Below, piece by piece: positions 1-9,266 of a stretch of DNA of 64,000 nt. The translations under genes were made by a program, and so were the position numbers. This DNA comes from Ruicaihuangia caeni (GTDB lineage Bacteria > Actinomycetota > Actinomycetes > Actinomycetales > Microbacteriaceae): positions 372,001 to 436,000 of the forward strand of contig NZ_JASATX010000003.1 in the NCBI RefSeq assembly GCF_029952955.1. The letters run 5' to 3'. The notes below the pieces were generated by a model that did no database searches, was not told the origin of the DNA, and was given only the letters and a program-made list of their open reading frames with translations. Each line of letters begins with the position of its first letter. Within the stretch, counting starts at the first letter, position 1.

Positions 1-977
1 CATGGATTGCGCTTGCGCTGCTCCTCGACCGGCGTCGTGTCGGTGCGGTCGAGCACCTGGGTGGCGCCAAGCACCTGGGTCGGAGCATCGCCGCCCGCCG
101 CGGTGGGAATGGCGCCGGTGCCGAGGATGCCGGGCACGGCCACTGCCGCGCCGGCTACGTCGCCGCGACGCAGGGCCTGCGCTGCTCGCGCGAGATGCGC
201 AGCGGATGCGGGCCGGTCCTCGGGCTTCTTGGCAATGGACGAGTAGACCAGGTTGCGTACCGGTTCGGCGACCGTGGAGGGGAGCTCTGGCGGCGCTTCG
301 TTGATCTGCGCCATCGCGATCGCGACCTGCGACTCGCCCGTGAAGGGCCGCCGGCCGGCGAGCGCCTCGTAAGCGACGATGCCCAGTGAGTAGATGTCGG
401 TCGACGGCGTCGCCGGCTGCCCGCTCGCTTGCTCCGGCGCGAGGTACTGCACGGTGCCCATGACCTGGCCGGTCGCGGTGAGCGGAACCTGGTCGGCGAT
501 CCGCGCGATGCCGAAGTCGGTGATCTTCACTCGGCCTTCGGGCGTGATGAGCAGGTTTCCCGGCTTGATGTCGCGGTGCACGAGACCGGCGCTGTGCGCG
601 GCGTGCAGGGCGTTGGCGGTCTGAGCGACGATGTCGAGCACGCGGTCGCTCGAGAGCACCCGTTCACGCTCGATGATGGCGCTGAGGGCTTCGCCGGGCA
701 CCAGCTCCATCACAAGGTAGGCGCTGCCCTCCTCTTCGCCGTAGTCGTAGACGTTGGCGATGCCCTCGTGGTTCACGAGCGCAGCGTGACGGGCTTCGGC
801 GCGGAACCGCTCGAGGAAGCCGGGGTCGCCCATGTACTCGTCTTTGAGGATCTTGATGGCGACCGTTCGACCGATGATGAGGTCGGTTGCCTCCCACACC
901 TCGCCCATGCCGCCGATGGCGACGCGTGACGACAGTTGGTACCTGCCACCGAACGTGAGCCCGCTCGTGGGTCTCAT
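1..977 (-). CDS. pknA: Ser/Thr protein kinase PknA-like, C-terminus outside window
   Basis: A Hanks-type serine/threonine kinase, 325 residues visible, cut by the left window edge. Seen directly: glycine loop IGGMGEV (residues 21-27), ATP-anchoring lysine in VAIKIL (42), catalytic loop [10 protein letters not shown] (134-143), DFG (154-156) and the APE-like LAPEQ. After the kinase lobe (about 265) comes a linker with two TQVL motifs. No membrane segment is reached. The ATG overlaps the pbpA stop as ATGA, so translation is probably coupled. Gene order matches actinobacterial pstP-rodA-pbpA-pknA-pknB, which is why PknA is preferred over PknB. Such kinases phosphorylate cell-wall and division proteins and FHA partners. 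Family certain; A versus B assignment rests on position. Confidence 0.93.
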   Translation of the reverse strand, partial: MRPTSGLTFGGRYQLSSRVAIGGMGEVWEATDLIIGRTVAIKILKDEYMGDPGFLERFRAEARHAALVNHEGIANVYDYGEEEGSAYLVMELVPGEALSAIIERERVLSSDRVLDIVAQTANALHAAHSAGLVHRDIKPGNLLITPEGRVKITDFGIARIADQVPLTATGQVMGTVQYLAPEQASGQPATPSTDIYSLGIVAYEALAGRRPFTGESQVAIAMAQINEAPPELPSTVAEPVRNLVYSSIAKKPEDRPASAAHLARAAQALRRGDVAGAAVAVPGILGTGAIPTAAGGDAPTQVLGATQVLDRTDTTPVEEQRKRNP

Positions 978-2428
978 CTACTCAGCACCGCCTCAAGCAC
1001 TCGCTTAGCGATCGGGGCGGCGATCTGGTTGCCGAACGCGTTCTGCCCGCGCCCCCCACCGTTCTCCACCACGACCGCGACCGCAACCTTCGGGTCGTCG
1101 GCCGGTGCGAATCCGGTGAACCACAGCGTGTAGGGTTCCCCCTCCCCGTTCTCTGCAGTCCCCGTCTTACCGGCCACGTCGACTCCGTCTATTCTGGCAT
1201 TGCTCGCGGCTCCATTGCTGACGCCGGCGACCATCATCTGCTTCACCAGTTCCGCTGTCTGCGCGGTCACCGGCTGGCTGTACACCTCGGCGCTCGGTCC
1301 CTTGATCTCGCTCAGGTCGGGCGCGTTGATCGATTCGACGAGCGTCGGCACCATCAGTGTGCCGCCGTTTGCGATCGCAGCGCTGATCATGGCGATCTGG
1401 AGGGGTGTGACCCTGTCGTCGCCTTGACCGAACGACGACAGCATGAGGTGGGCCTGGTCCATGTCGCTCGGGTAGACGCTGGCGGTGGTCGACATGGGGA
1501 TCTCGAGGCTCTCACCGAAGCCGAACGCCTTGGCGTAGTCCGAGATGGTGGCCTCGCCGAGTTGCGCCCCTACCTGGGCGAAGGGGATGTTGCAGCTGAG
1601 CCGCAACGCATCCGCAAGGCTCACGGTCTCGCCGCCACCGCACAGGCTTCCGCCGGCGTTCGTCACGATCGACGACGACTGCGGCAGCTGGAGCTGCGGC
1701 GGGTTCGGGATCTGCGTTTCGGGAGCGAATTCGCCGCTGTCGATCGCAGCCGCCGCCATGAGCACCTTGAAGACCGAACCCGGGTGGTAGAGGTTGCCGC
1801 CGATCGTGCGGTTGTACAGCGGGTTCGCCGGATCGGCGTTGAGGGCCTGATAGGTCTGAATGACGGCGGACGTGTCGTGCTGCGCCAGCGCGTTCGGGTC
1901 GTAGCTCGGCTTCGACACCATCGCGAGAATGGCGCCGCTGGACGGCTCGATCGCGATGATCGCACCGGACTGATCGCCCAGCGCATCCCAAGCCGCCTGT
2001 TGCACCACGGGATCGATGGTCGTCTCAACCGAGGCGCCCTTAGGGTTCTGTCCGGTGAAGATCGCGGTGATCTGGTCGAGGAACTGCGCGTTCGAGGTGC
2101 CCGTGAGGTAGTCGTTCAGGGCGCCTTCCAGACCGGAGTTGCCCTGGTTGAGCGTGAAGTAGCCGGTGATGGGCGCGTACAGCTCGGGCGATGGGTACAC
2201 GCGCTGGAATTTGTACTGGCTGTCATCGGGCACCGACTGAGCGATGGGCGTGCCGTCGACGAGGATCGGCCCGCGTTCGGCCGAGTAGCTCGAGTAGAGC
2301 GTACGGGCGTTCCGAGGGTCGTTGCGGAGCTCGTCGGCCTGCACGACCTGGATGATCGTCGTCGATGTGAACAGTGCGAGGAACATGATGAGCACAGCGA
2401 TGCTCAGGCGGCGCAGTTCACGGGTCAT
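974..2428 (-). CDS. pbpA: Penicillin-binding protein A (class B transpeptidase)
   Basis: A 484-residue membrane-anchored D,D-transpeptidase that cross-links peptidoglycan outside the membrane. An N-terminal hydrophobic segment (about 9-30) anchors it. The active-site serine motif SVFK is at 218-221, followed by the SCN motif (LRLSCN) and KTGT (VAGKTGTAE). Length matches mycobacterial PbpA (about 490). The ATG overlaps the rodA stop by 4 bases (ATGA) and the stop overlaps the pknA start the same way. RodA is expected to be the partner polymerase and the neighbouring kinase the regulator. Nothing unusual in the motifs. Confidence 0.96.
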   Translation of the reverse strand: MTRELRRLSIAVLIMFLALFTSTTIIQVVQADELRNDPRNARTLYSSYSAERGPILVDGTPIAQSVPDDSQYKFQRVYPSPELYAPITGYFTLNQGNSGLEGALNDYLTGTSNAQFLDQITAIFTGQNPKGASVETTIDPVVQQAAWDALGDQSGAIIAIEPSSGAILAMVSKPSYDPNALAQHDTSAVIQTYQALNADPANPLYNRTIGGNLYHPGSVFKVLMAAAAIDSGEFAPETQIPNPPQLQLPQSSSIVTNAGGSLCGGGETVSLADALRLSCNIPFAQVGAQLGEATISDYAKAFGFGESLEIPMSTTASVYPSDMDQAHLMLSSFGQGDDRVTPLQIAMISAAIANGGTLMVPTLVESINAPDLSEIKGPSAEVYSQPVTAQTAELVKQMMVAGVSNGAASNARIDGVDVAGKTGTAENGEGEPYTLWFTGFAPADDPKVAVAVVVENGGGRGQNAFGNQIAAPIAKRVLEAVLSR

Positions 2429-3846
2429 GGGCTCACCACCACTCTCGGTTGGTTTCGCACGGTGTCGGACAGCCGCAGCAGCAGAGCCGCGATCACCCAG
2501 TTCGCCAACAGCGACGAACCGCCGGCGGCGAGGAACGGCGTGGTCAACCCGGTCAGCGGAATCACTCGCGTGACGCCCCCGATCACGATGAATACCTGCA
2601 GCGCGATCACGAACGAGAGACCCACTGCGAGCAGCCGGCCGAAGTCGTCCTGCCCGTTGAACCCGATGCGGAAGCCTCGCGACACGAGAATCAGCATGAG
2701 GGCGAGAATCGCGAAGACGCCGGCGAGCCCGAGCTCCTCACCGAGCGCGGCGAAGATGTAGTCGCTCTTCGCCAGCGGCGTGAGGTCTGGTCGGCCGAGG
2801 CCCCAGCCGTTCCCGAGCAACCCGCCGGAGGCCATGCCAAAGAGCCCCTGAACGAGCTGGTAGCTGCCGCCGACCGAGTCGTACACCGCGGGGTTGAAGG
2901 CATCGAGCCAGGCGTTGAAGCGCCCGTTCACGTACCCGAGGGTCTGGCTGGCGACGACGGCGCCGCCGATGAAGAGCACGAGTCCGAGGATGATCCAGCC
3001 GACGCGCGCCGTCGCCACGTAGAGCATCACTAGGAACAGTCCGAAGTAGAGCAGCGACGTGCCGAGGTCTCGCTGGAAGACGAGCACCGCCATCGCGGCG
3101 GCCCAGATCACCAGGATCGGGCCGAGGTCACGCATCCTTGGGAATCGGATGCCGAGCACTTTCTTGCCGACGAGCGAGAGGGTGTCGCGTGCCGTGACGA
3201 GGTAGCCGGCGAAGAACACCGCGAGGGCGATCTTCGCCAGTTCGCCGGGCTGGAATGAGGCGACGCCGATGTTGATCCAGACCCGTGCGCCGTTCACTTC
3301 GCGACCGATTCCGGGCAGCAGCGGCAGCAGCAGCAGCACGATGCCGATGAACATCGCGATATAGCGATAGCGCTGCAGCACGCGGTGATTGCGGAACGCG
3401 ATGACCACCGCGATGGCCGCCGCGATCGCGATCGCGGTCCAGACGATCTGCCTCACGCCGTCGCTCGCCCACCCGGTCGTGCCGCTATAGAGGTCGAGGC
3501 GGTAGATCATGCCGATGCCGATGCCGTTCAGCGTCGACACGATCGGCAGGATGAAGGGGTCGGCGTTCGGCGCCACCACCCGCAGCACGACGTGGAACGC
3601 GAGCACGAAGACACCGAGGATCGCGAACGACCAGAGGATGCCGGCATCCGTCTCGCCCGTCATTCCGAGCTGGCCGAGGGCCATCGCCCCGAGTCCGAGA
3701 GCGCCGGCGAGCACCAGCAGGAAGAGCTCGAGGTTGCGGAGGCGGGCTGGCGTGCGGAGCCTGATGCGGATGCTGCTTGTCAGCGTGCCGGCACCCGTGT
3801 CATTCGGGCCGGTTCGGCCCGCAGGGAGGCTAACGTTGGGCGGCAT
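2425..3846 (-). CDS. rodA: RodA/FtsW-type SEDS peptidoglycan polymerase
   Basis: A 473-residue polytopic SEDS glycosyltransferase that polymerises lipid II. The start is the ATG at 3846 (MPPNVSLPAG); the frame stays open further upstream but that part only shadows pstP. About ten hydrophobic helices are visible. The SEDS-conserved features VFQRDLGTSLL and a later GGSS segment (FLAAGGSSLLANW) near the C-terminus are present. The first 17 bases overlap the pstP end and the stop overlaps the pbpA start (ATGA). Position beside a class B PBP supports a RodA-PbpA elongation pair. RodA is preferred over FtsW by gene order; FtsW normally lies in the dcw cluster. Confidence 0.95.
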   Translation of the reverse strand: MPPNVSLPAGRTGPNDTGAGTLTSSIRIRLRTPARLRNLELFLLVLAGALGLGAMALGQLGMTGETDAGILWSFAILGVFVLAFHVVLRVVAPNADPFILPIVSTLNGIGIGMIYRLDLYSGTTGWASDGVRQIVWTAIAIAAAIAVVIAFRNHRVLQRYRYIAMFIGIVLLLLPLLPGIGREVNGARVWINIGVASFQPGELAKIALAVFFAGYLVTARDTLSLVGKKVLGIRFPRMRDLGPILVIWAAAMAVLVFQRDLGTSLLYFGLFLVMLYVATARVGWIILGLVLFIGGAVVASQTLGYVNGRFNAWLDAFNPAVYDSVGGSYQLVQGLFGMASGGLLGNGWGLGRPDLTPLAKSDYIFAALGEELGLAGVFAILALMLILVSRGFRIGFNGQDDFGRLLAVGLSFVIALQVFIVIGGVTRVIPLTGLTTPFLAAGGSSLLANWVIAALLLRLSDTVRNQPRVVVSP

Positions 3847-5074
3847 TGTCGATCCGTTCGATGATGGCTCGGGCATCGTCGAGGTTGCGGGCGTTGATGG
3901 TTGCTTCGACGCTGGTGCGCGTGTAGTACGGCAGGTCGTCGAGCCAGATCTCGGTCGGTTCGTAGACGTGTGAGAGCGAGATCGGCCCGACGCCCTGCTG
4001 CACGCCCTGGAAGATGGCGACCCGGCCCTCGGCCGCGCCGACGTAGTACTGCGATTGCGTCCAGTTGTAGGCGAGTGCAATACCCGTCACGATGGCCGCG
4101 ATCGCCAGCAGCACCATCGTGAGCCAGGTGACCCTGCGGCGTCGGGCACGGCGGCGATCCTCGTCGATGAGCTCGTCGAGGTACTCCTCGCTCTCGGGCT
4201 CGAAGTGGGTGGGGTCGGGCTTGGTCGCTTTGAGCGGGTGAAGCAGGAGTGTTGGCAGGCGGGGGGCGGCGCGGTTGATCTCGCCCTCGTACGTCAAGGG
4301 GAGCGCGGCGGAGCCGACGATGCTCGGCGGTTGCGATGCGGAGTCGTCGCTGCCGTCGATGTTCACGACGACGACGGTGACGTTGTCGGGCGCGCCGTTG
4401 TCGAGGCTCTCGCGCACGAGCCGGCTCGCGGCATCCCGCGCCTGCGGCACATTGGCGAGCGTCGCGAGGATCTTCTCCTCGGAGACGTAGCTGCTGAGCC
4501 CGTCGGAGCAGATCATCCAGCGATCGCCCGGCAGGGTGGTCAGCACCATGGTGTCGATGTCGGGAGTGGCGTCGACATCGCCGAGCACGCGCATGAGCAC
4601 CGAGCGGCGGGGGTGCACCGCGGCCTCCTCCTGCGTGATGCGTCCGCTGTCGACGAGGCGCTGAACGAAGGTGTGGTCGACGGTGATCTGGCTGAGCTCG
4701 CCGTCGCGGAAGAGGTAGATGCGGCTGTCGCCGATGTGGGCGATCGCGACTTCGCGCCCCACGCGCAGGACAGCGCTGACCGTCGTGCCCATGCCGGTGA
4801 GTTCGGGATGGTCGTAGACGGTCTCGGCGAGTTTCACGTTCGCGTCGGACAACGCCTTGTGCAGGGCGGCCTCGGCATCCTGCGCCGAATCGAACTCTCG
4901 ATCGACCTGAATGATGTGCTGCAGCGCGATCGCGGATGCCACATCGCCCCCGGCGTGGCCGCCCATGCCGTCGGCGACCATGAAGAGATGCGTGCCCGCG
5001 TAGCCGGAATCCTGGTTGTTGGCCCGGATCTTTCCGACATGCGACAGCGCAGCGCTCTTCGAGATGACGACCAC
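3830..5074 (-). CDS. pstP: PP2C-family Ser/Thr phosphatase PstP
   Basis: A 414-residue PP2C phosphatase that reverses PknA/PknB phosphorylation. The cytoplasmic catalytic domain (about 1-240) shows the metal-binding PP2C motifs NNQD (residues 19-22), VADGMGGHAGG, GDSRIYL, CSDGL and APDNVTVVVV. An acidic/basic linker precedes one membrane helix (about 318-340), and the remaining roughly 75 residues are extracellular, shorter than in mycobacteria. The start is GTG at 5074, four bases after the fhaB stop. The C-terminus overlaps rodA by 17 bases. Confidence 0.95.
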   Translation of the reverse strand: MVVISKSAALSHVGKIRANNQDSGYAGTHLFMVADGMGGHAGGDVASAIALQHIIQVDREFDSAQDAEAALHKALSDANVKLAETVYDHPELTGMGTTVSAVLRVGREVAIAHIGDSRIYLFRDGELSQITVDHTFVQRLVDSGRITQEEAAVHPRRSVLMRVLGDVDATPDIDTMVLTTLPGDRWMICSDGLSSYVSEEKILATLANVPQARDAASRLVRESLDNGAPDNVTVVVVNIDGSDDSASQPPSIVGSAALPLTYEGEINRAAPRLPTLLLHPLKATKPDPTHFEPESEEYLDELIDEDRRRARRRRVTWLTMVLLAIAAIVTGIALAYNWTQSQYYVGAAEGRVAIFQGVQQGVGPISLSHVYEPTEIWLDDLPYYTRTSVEATINARNLDDARAIIERIDNAAQR

Positions 5075-5078
5075 GCGA

Positions 5079-5612
5079 TTACCGCCGCAATTCGAAGGTC
5101 GTCGTGCCGATCTTGACCGGGGTGTTCAGCGGAACGGCGGTCGGCGAGGTCACACGGTTGCCGCCGATGAAGGTGCCGTTGGTCGAGCCGAGGTCTTCGA
5201 GCATCCATTCGCCCTTCCAGCGCAGCAGTCGCGCGTGGTGGGTGGAGGTGTAGTCGTCTCTGATGACCAGGCCCGACTCGGAGGAGCGGCCGATTGTGAG
5301 CTGCTCGTCGGTGAGCGGAACTTCGAGGCCTTCTTTGGCGCCAGACGTGATGACCAGACGACTCGCGGTGGCCGGCTGGTCGGAGCCGATCGGCGCGGTG
5401 GGCAGTGATGCGGCGACGGGCGAGCCGGCAGCTACGGGGGCCGGCGCCGGTGCTGGTGCCGGCAGCGGCGGCGCGGGAGTCTCACTCGCCGGCAGGCGTC
5501 GCGCGCGCGGGCCGAACAGATCGGAGCGCAGGGCGTACACGATCATGAAGACGAACACCCACAGCAGGACCAGAAAGCCCAGCTTCAGAACGAGGAGCGT
5601 CAGCTCACTCAT
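5079..5612 (-). CDS. fhaB: FHA-domain membrane protein FhaB (FipA-like)
   Basis: A 177-residue phosphothreonine-binding protein. It has one N-terminal membrane helix (about 5-26), a Pro/Ala-rich linker (about 43-75) and a C-terminal FHA domain with GRSSES (strand 3-4 loop), a histidine-containing STHHARL and the DLGSTNGTF motif. In actinobacteria FhaB links the PknA/B signalling system to division and peptidoglycan synthesis. The start is the ATG at 5612, chosen because it overlaps the fhaA stop (ATGA) and begins with the membrane helix. The frame remains open upstream but that part reads only fhaA antiframe. Confidence 0.93.
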   Translation of the reverse strand: MSELTLLVLKLGFLVLLWVFVFMIVYALRSDLFGPRARRLPASETPAPPLPAPAPAPAPVAAGSPVAASLPTAPIGSDQPATASRLVITSGAKEGLEVPLTDEQLTIGRSSESGLVIRDDYTSTHHARLLRWKGEWMLEDLGSTNGTFIGGNRVTSPTAVPLNTPVKIGTTTFELRR

Positions 5613-6319
5613 CGGCGGGCACCGGGCTCTCGGTTGCTGCCGTTGGCCGGGGCTGATTGCGCAAGCACCCTGAACACGATACGGGTTCTGCCGATGTCGA
5701 TCACCGAATCGGGTTCGAGCGCGGCGCTTCGCAGGGGCTGCCCATTGAGCTTCGAGCCGTTCGTCGAGCCGAGATCGTTGACCTGTCCGCGCTTGCCGTC
5801 CCACAGCACTTCGATGTGCTTGCGCGAGATGCCGCCGTCGTTGACCGTGATATCTGCCTCGGACCCACGGCCGACTATGGTGCGACCCTTCGTGATGGGA
5901 TGCCGTTGCCCGTTGACGTCGAGCACCGGCTGCCACGTCACTGCGGCCTCTGAGAGGTTCACCGACTCGACATGCACCATTCCCTCGGTGAGATCCTGCT
6001 GCTCGACGAGGTCGACGCTCACCGGGCCGGAGAACGAGTATCCCTGCGAGGACGCGTGGCGGTGCACCTGCTGCACGAGTTCGCTCTGCAGCGATGGTCC
6101 GATGCGGCGCATGCGCTCGTAGTCGCGCGGAGCGAGGGCGAGCGTGAACTGGTTCGGGACGAGGATGCGGTCTCGCGCCACAACGGCGGCGCGCGTGTCG
6201 AGCTCGCGCTTCAGGGCGCTCGTGAGCTCGAGCGGCTGCACGCCGCTCTTGAAGCTCTTCGCGAAGGCGCCGTTGACCACCCGCTCGAGCCCTCGCTCGA
6301 AGTTGTCAAGTAGTCCCAA
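5609..6319 (-). CDS. fhaA: FHA-domain protein FhaA (DUF3662 + FHA)
   Basis: A 236-residue cytoplasmic protein. Residues 1-120 form the DUF3662 domain (MGLLDNFERGLERVVNGAFA start, characteristic of FhaA). Residues about 145-225 form an FHA domain with VGRGSEAD, SRKHIEV and DLGSTNGS. The usual long proline/glutamine-rich linker of mycobacterial FhaA (over 500 residues) is missing, as in other short-linker actinobacterial versions. This is the first gene of the leftward block. It should bind phosphothreonines on kinases or on MviN-type partners. The stop overlaps the fhaB start. Confidence 0.95.
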   Translation of the reverse strand: MGLLDNFERGLERVVNGAFAKSFKSGVQPLELTSALKRELDTRAAVVARDRILVPNQFTLALAPRDYERMRRIGPSLQSELVQQVHRHASSQGYSFSGPVSVDLVEQQDLTEGMVHVESVNLSEAAVTWQPVLDVNGQRHPITKGRTIVGRGSEADITVNDGGISRKHIEVLWDGKRGQVNDLGSTNGSKLNGQPLRSAALEPDSVIDIGRTRIVFRVLAQSAPANGSNREPGARR

Positions 6320-6434
6320 GCGACCTCCTCGGTCGGGTGGTGCGTGCGTTCGCCGCGCGTACTCGTGCTTGTTGTGAGGCCGTTGAAAGCATCCTGGATG
6401 CCGTCGCGGCCGTGTCCGATGTTAGCCCGAACGA

Positions 6435-6463
6435 TTCAAAGCGCGCTGTGCCGGTGTGATAAT
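6435..6463 (+). promoter_or_regulatory. Promoter of tRNA-Leu
   Basis: TTCAAA (6435-6440) and GATAAT (6458-6463) are separated by exactly 17 bases, a good sigma-70-like match about 30 bases before the mature tRNA 5' end. Placement before a stable RNA gene supports it. Not experimentally shown. Confidence 0.65.
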
Positions 6464-6495
6464 CTCGCTGGGTTGACACGGGCTCCGTGTCACAC

Positions 6496-6579
6496 GCGCG
6501 AGTGGCGGAATAGGCAGACGCGCTGGCTTCAGGTGCCAGTGCCCGCAAGGGCGTGGGGGTTCAACTCCCCCCTCGCGCA
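6496..6579 (+). tRNA. tRNA-Leu (anticodon CAG)
   Basis: Class II tRNA with acceptor arms GCGCGAG (6496-6502) and CTCGCGC (6572-6578), discriminator A at 6579, anticodon stem CTGGC/GCCAG and loop TTCAGGT giving anticodon CAG at 6530-6532. A long variable arm (TGCCCGCAAGGGCG) and a T arm GGGGGTTCAACTCCCCC are present. The CCA tail is not encoded. It reads CUG, the main leucine codon of high-GC genomes. Confidence 0.97.
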
Positions 6580-6588
6580 CACAGTGTG

Positions 6589-6636
6589 CTGAGTCGCGAC
6601 AACGTTGAGAAACGGGTCGCGACTCAGTCGTTTCGG
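6589..6636 (+). terminator. Terminator after tRNA-Leu
   Basis: Perfect 12-base inverted repeat CTGAGTCGCGAC (6589-6600) and GTCGCGACTCAG (6616-6627) with a 15-base loop, followed by a short T-containing tail (TCGTTTC). It lies ten bases after the tRNA. The rest of the gap to 6883 shows no gene; the open frames there lack a ribosome site. Confidence 0.7.
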
Positions 6637-6882
6637 CGGGGATCGCTTCGCGCGGAGGACCTGCCGGAAGATTCAGGACTCGTCGCGTTACGGACCGATC
6701 GCCGGCGTTGTGTCATGCGAAGTGCGGCCACCGCCCTATGCGCTTGCAGGGCCTTCAGGCCCTTCATTGCAGCGGTGTCGGGCGATATCATCCGCGAACC
6801 GACAGAGACCAGTCGGCGGGCGGGCATCCGACCGGGCATCGGACGCCAGCCGACGTGTGCAGCCGAGCGTGGAAGGTCCGAC

Positions 6883-7575
6883 ATGAGCCGTCGTCCACTT
6901 CAGATCTACTTCGGAGCGCTGGTGCTCCTTGCGGGCGTGGTGCTGCTGCTCGAGGCGTCGGCGGTTCTGGATGGCCCCCGGGTCTTGTGGGCGATTCTGC
7001 TTGCTGCTGCGAGCGGGGGCTTCTGGTACTTGTTCGCTGTTGAGCGGCGAGAGTGGTGGGCTGCGATTCCCGGTGCTGCTCTCGCGGGCGCGGCGGTCGT
7101 CACCGTCATGGAGCTGGACCCGGTGTACTGGGGCCAGTGGACCGAGGTCCCGTTCTTGGGCGCTCTCGCGATCGGTTTCTTCGCGATCTATCTTCGTGAC
7201 ACGGGGCGCTGGTGGGCGCTGATCCCCGGCGGGGCGCTGCTCACCCTCTCGGTCGTGACTGCGGCGGCAGACGCTTCGGCCGGTCCGGTCACGGCAGCGA
7301 TTCTGCTGTTCGGTCTTTCGCTCACCTTCGTGCTCGTAGCGACGCTTCCGGGCGGAGCTTCCCGTCGGTGGTGGGCATGGATTCCCGCTGGGGTGCTCGC
7401 TGTGGTCGCGGTGGTCGTACTACTGAACGTCGCCGAATGGTTCGTCGTCCTCAACTACCTCTGGCCGGCACTGGTGATCGGTGCGGGCGTCTTCCTGATC
7501 GGTCGCGCGGTGCGTCGCAGCCAACCGGGTCGACGGGATGGAGGCCGCAACTCGAGCCCGCCTGAGCACGCCTGA
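6883..7575 (+). CDS. Polytopic membrane protein of unknown function
   Basis: A 230-residue integral membrane protein. About seven or eight hydrophobic segments fill residues 5-210, with repeated Trp-Trp pairs before helices (EWWAAIPGAAL, RWWALIPGGAL, RWWAWIPAGVL), which suggests an internal repeat of a two-helix unit. A charged tail (RRSQPGRRDGGR) probably faces the cytoplasm. The ATG at 6883 is chosen because GGAAGG lies 7 bases upstream and the hydrophobic N-terminus begins there; the frame is open further upstream into the tRNA region and that part is not credible. It resembles small LiaF/DUF5668-type membrane proteins, but this is a weak analogy. It stands alone. Confidence 0.8.
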   Translation: MSRRPLQIYFGALVLLAGVVLLLEASAVLDGPRVLWAILLAAASGGFWYLFAVERREWWAAIPGAALAGAAVVTVMELDPVYWGQWTEVPFLGALAIGFFAIYLRDTGRWWALIPGGALLTLSVVTAAADASAGPVTAAILLFGLSLTFVLVATLPGGASRRWWAWIPAGVLAVVAVVVLLNVAEWFVVLNYLWPALVIGAGVFLIGRAVRRSQPGRRDGGRNSSPPEHA

Positions 7576-7611
7576 GCGAATGCCCTGCGGCTGCGGCGCG
7601 AGTGGTGAGGT

Positions 7612-8010
7612 TCACGGCTCGTGGCGGGCCTCGTGGCTCATCAGGCCGAGAGGGTTGCCCTCGCTGTCGCGAACCAGCGCGACCCACTCGTCGGCATCCG
7701 CTGGTCCGAAGAGGTCGGCGTCGTGGTCGAGGCCGTGACTGAACTGCAGGCGCGGTTCGGCCAGGATCTCGATGCCCTGTGCGCGCAGGTTCGAGACGGC
7801 GTCTCGAACGTTGTCGACCTGCAGGTAGAAGAGCGATGACGGCGCTGCTTCTTCAATCAGCAGCCGCAGCGGGCCGACGGTGAAGTACACCTGTTTTGGG
7901 TGATCGAACACGCGGATAGGCGCGTAGCCGAGCAGCGCTTGGTAGAACCGGCTCGCGCGGTCAACGTCTTCGGCGTGCTGAGTGACCTGCAGAACCTCCA
8001 CCCGCGCCAC
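7612..8010 (-). CDS. VOC-superfamily (glyoxalase/bleomycin-resistance-like) protein
   Basis: A 132-residue single-module vicinal oxygen chelate protein. The N-terminal strand-helix pattern VLQVTQHAEDVDRASRFYQ and the C-terminal LVRDSEGNPLGLMSHE are typical. Possible metal ligands are His12 and the C-terminal Glu, but the ligand set cannot be fixed by eye. VOC proteins act as lyases, dioxygenases or ligand binders, so the substrate is unknown. It lies 30 bases after the upstream leftward dehydrogenase gene, so the two may share a transcript. Confidence 0.85.
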   Translation of the reverse strand: MARVEVLQVTQHAEDVDRASRFYQALLGYAPIRVFDHPKQVYFTVGPLRLLIEEAAPSSLFYLQVDNVRDAVSNLRAQGIEILAEPRLQFSHGLDHDADLFGPADADEWVALVRDSEGNPLGLMSHEARHEP

Positions 8011-8040
8011 CTTTCGTCTCGCTTCGCCGAGCTCGCCAGG

Positions 8041-9105
8041 TCAGCTCATCTCGACGAGGATCTTGACCTCGCTGTCCTTGTTCGTGATGAGGCGCTCGAA
8101 GCCCTTCTCGACGATCTCGTCGGGGCGGATGCGGCTGGTGATGAACGGTTGCAGGTCGATCTTGCCGCTGCGCACGAGTTCGATGGCCTCCGCGTGGTCG
8201 TTCGCGTAGCCGATGGAGCTGCCGATCTGACGGTCTTGCATGGTCAGCTGCGCGACGATGTTGAGCTCGATCGGCTTCGAGTGGATGGCGACGATCTCGA
8301 GACGCCCGTTGCCCCCAAGCACCTCGAGCAACTGATTGACGACGACGCCGACGCCAGCTGCATCGAAGGCCAGATCGGCGCCCGCGCCGTTCGTCTCGGC
8401 GAGGACGACCGACTTCAGGTCTTCGTTCGCAGGGTCTACCACGACATCCGCGACGCCGGTCGACGCGGCCGTCTCGCGACGGATCTTCGACACCTCGCTG
8501 ACGATCGTCTTGACGCCGAATGCCTTCAGCACCGCGGCGACGAGCAATCCGATCGGCCCCGCGCCACCGACGACCGCCGTCTGGCCCGCCTTCGCTTGGG
8601 CGTGCTTGACCGAGTGAAGGGCAACCGACAAGGGCTCGATCATCGCGGCCTGGTCGAGCGGCATGTCGCCCACGGGGTGCACCCAACGCTCCTCGACCAC
8701 GATGTGCTCGCTCAGCCCCCCGCCGCGCCCCGAGATGCCGATGAACCCCATCTGTTCGCAGAGGTTGTAGGCGCCCTTCTGACAAGCGGGGCAAGTCCCG
8801 TCGACCATCAAGGGCTCAACGACGACATGATCTCCGACTGCGAGACCCTCGACCCCGTCGCCGAGCTCTTCCACGACTCCTGAGAACTCGTGCCCGAGCA
8901 CGACGGGAAGCGTTTCGCCCGACAGCGGATGCGGAGAGTCCGAGGTCGGAGCCGGAGGCATCGGCCCGTCGTGGTACAGGTGCAGATCGCTGCCGCAGAT
9001 GCCGTTGAAGGCCGGCCTGATCTTCACCGTCCCGGGTCGCACCTGCGGCTCTTCGATGTCTTCGACGCGTACATCTTCTCTGCCGTAGAACCGGACTGCC
9101 TTCAT
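8041..9105 (-). CDS. Zn-dependent alcohol dehydrogenase, (R,R)-butanediol dehydrogenase-like
   Basis: A 354-residue medium-chain dehydrogenase. The catalytic zinc site is visible as Cys37 in GICGSDLHLY and as GHEFSGVV. The structural-zinc lobe keeps Cys-x2-Cys and one later Cys (GTCPACQKGAYNLC). The Rossmann motif GGAGPIGLL is present. The segment YNLCEQMGFIG is typical of butanediol dehydrogenases interconverting acetoin and 2,3-butanediol. The ATG at 9105 follows GGAGGAGAGTCAGTC, a very strong ribosome site, so the longer open frame to 9153 is rejected. Substrate is inferred from family resemblance. Confidence 0.9.
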   Translation of the reverse strand: MKAVRFYGREDVRVEDIEEPQVRPGTVKIRPAFNGICGSDLHLYHDGPMPPAPTSDSPHPLSGETLPVVLGHEFSGVVEELGDGVEGLAVGDHVVVEPLMVDGTCPACQKGAYNLCEQMGFIGISGRGGGLSEHIVVEERWVHPVGDMPLDQAAMIEPLSVALHSVKHAQAKAGQTAVVGGAGPIGLLVAAVLKAFGVKTIVSEVSKIRRETAASTGVADVVVDPANEDLKSVVLAETNGAGADLAFDAAGVGVVVNQLLEVLGGNGRLEIVAIHSKPIELNIVAQLTMQDRQIGSSIGYANDHAEAIELVRSGKIDLQPFITSRIRPDEIVEKGFERLITNKDSEVKILVEMS

Positions 9106-9266
9106 GACTGACTCTCCTCCGTGGCGACGGTAGCTGCCGTGATTGCCCCACACGGTAGCCCTACTCGCGGAGCCTCGGCAGGGCGCCCTGGCGCTGCCCG
9201 CACGAAGCCCCGAACGGCCCGGGCACAGAACCTTCCGCTTCCACGCTTACTTCGCGCGGGAGTGGT

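Noticed and set aside
6473-6478. TTGACA as a -35 box
   Set aside because: No -10 at a suitable distance and it lies inside the tRNA leader.
6788-6799. CGATATCATCC as another TGAGAACGATATCA operator
   Set aside because: Only the right half matches and no related catabolic gene follows.
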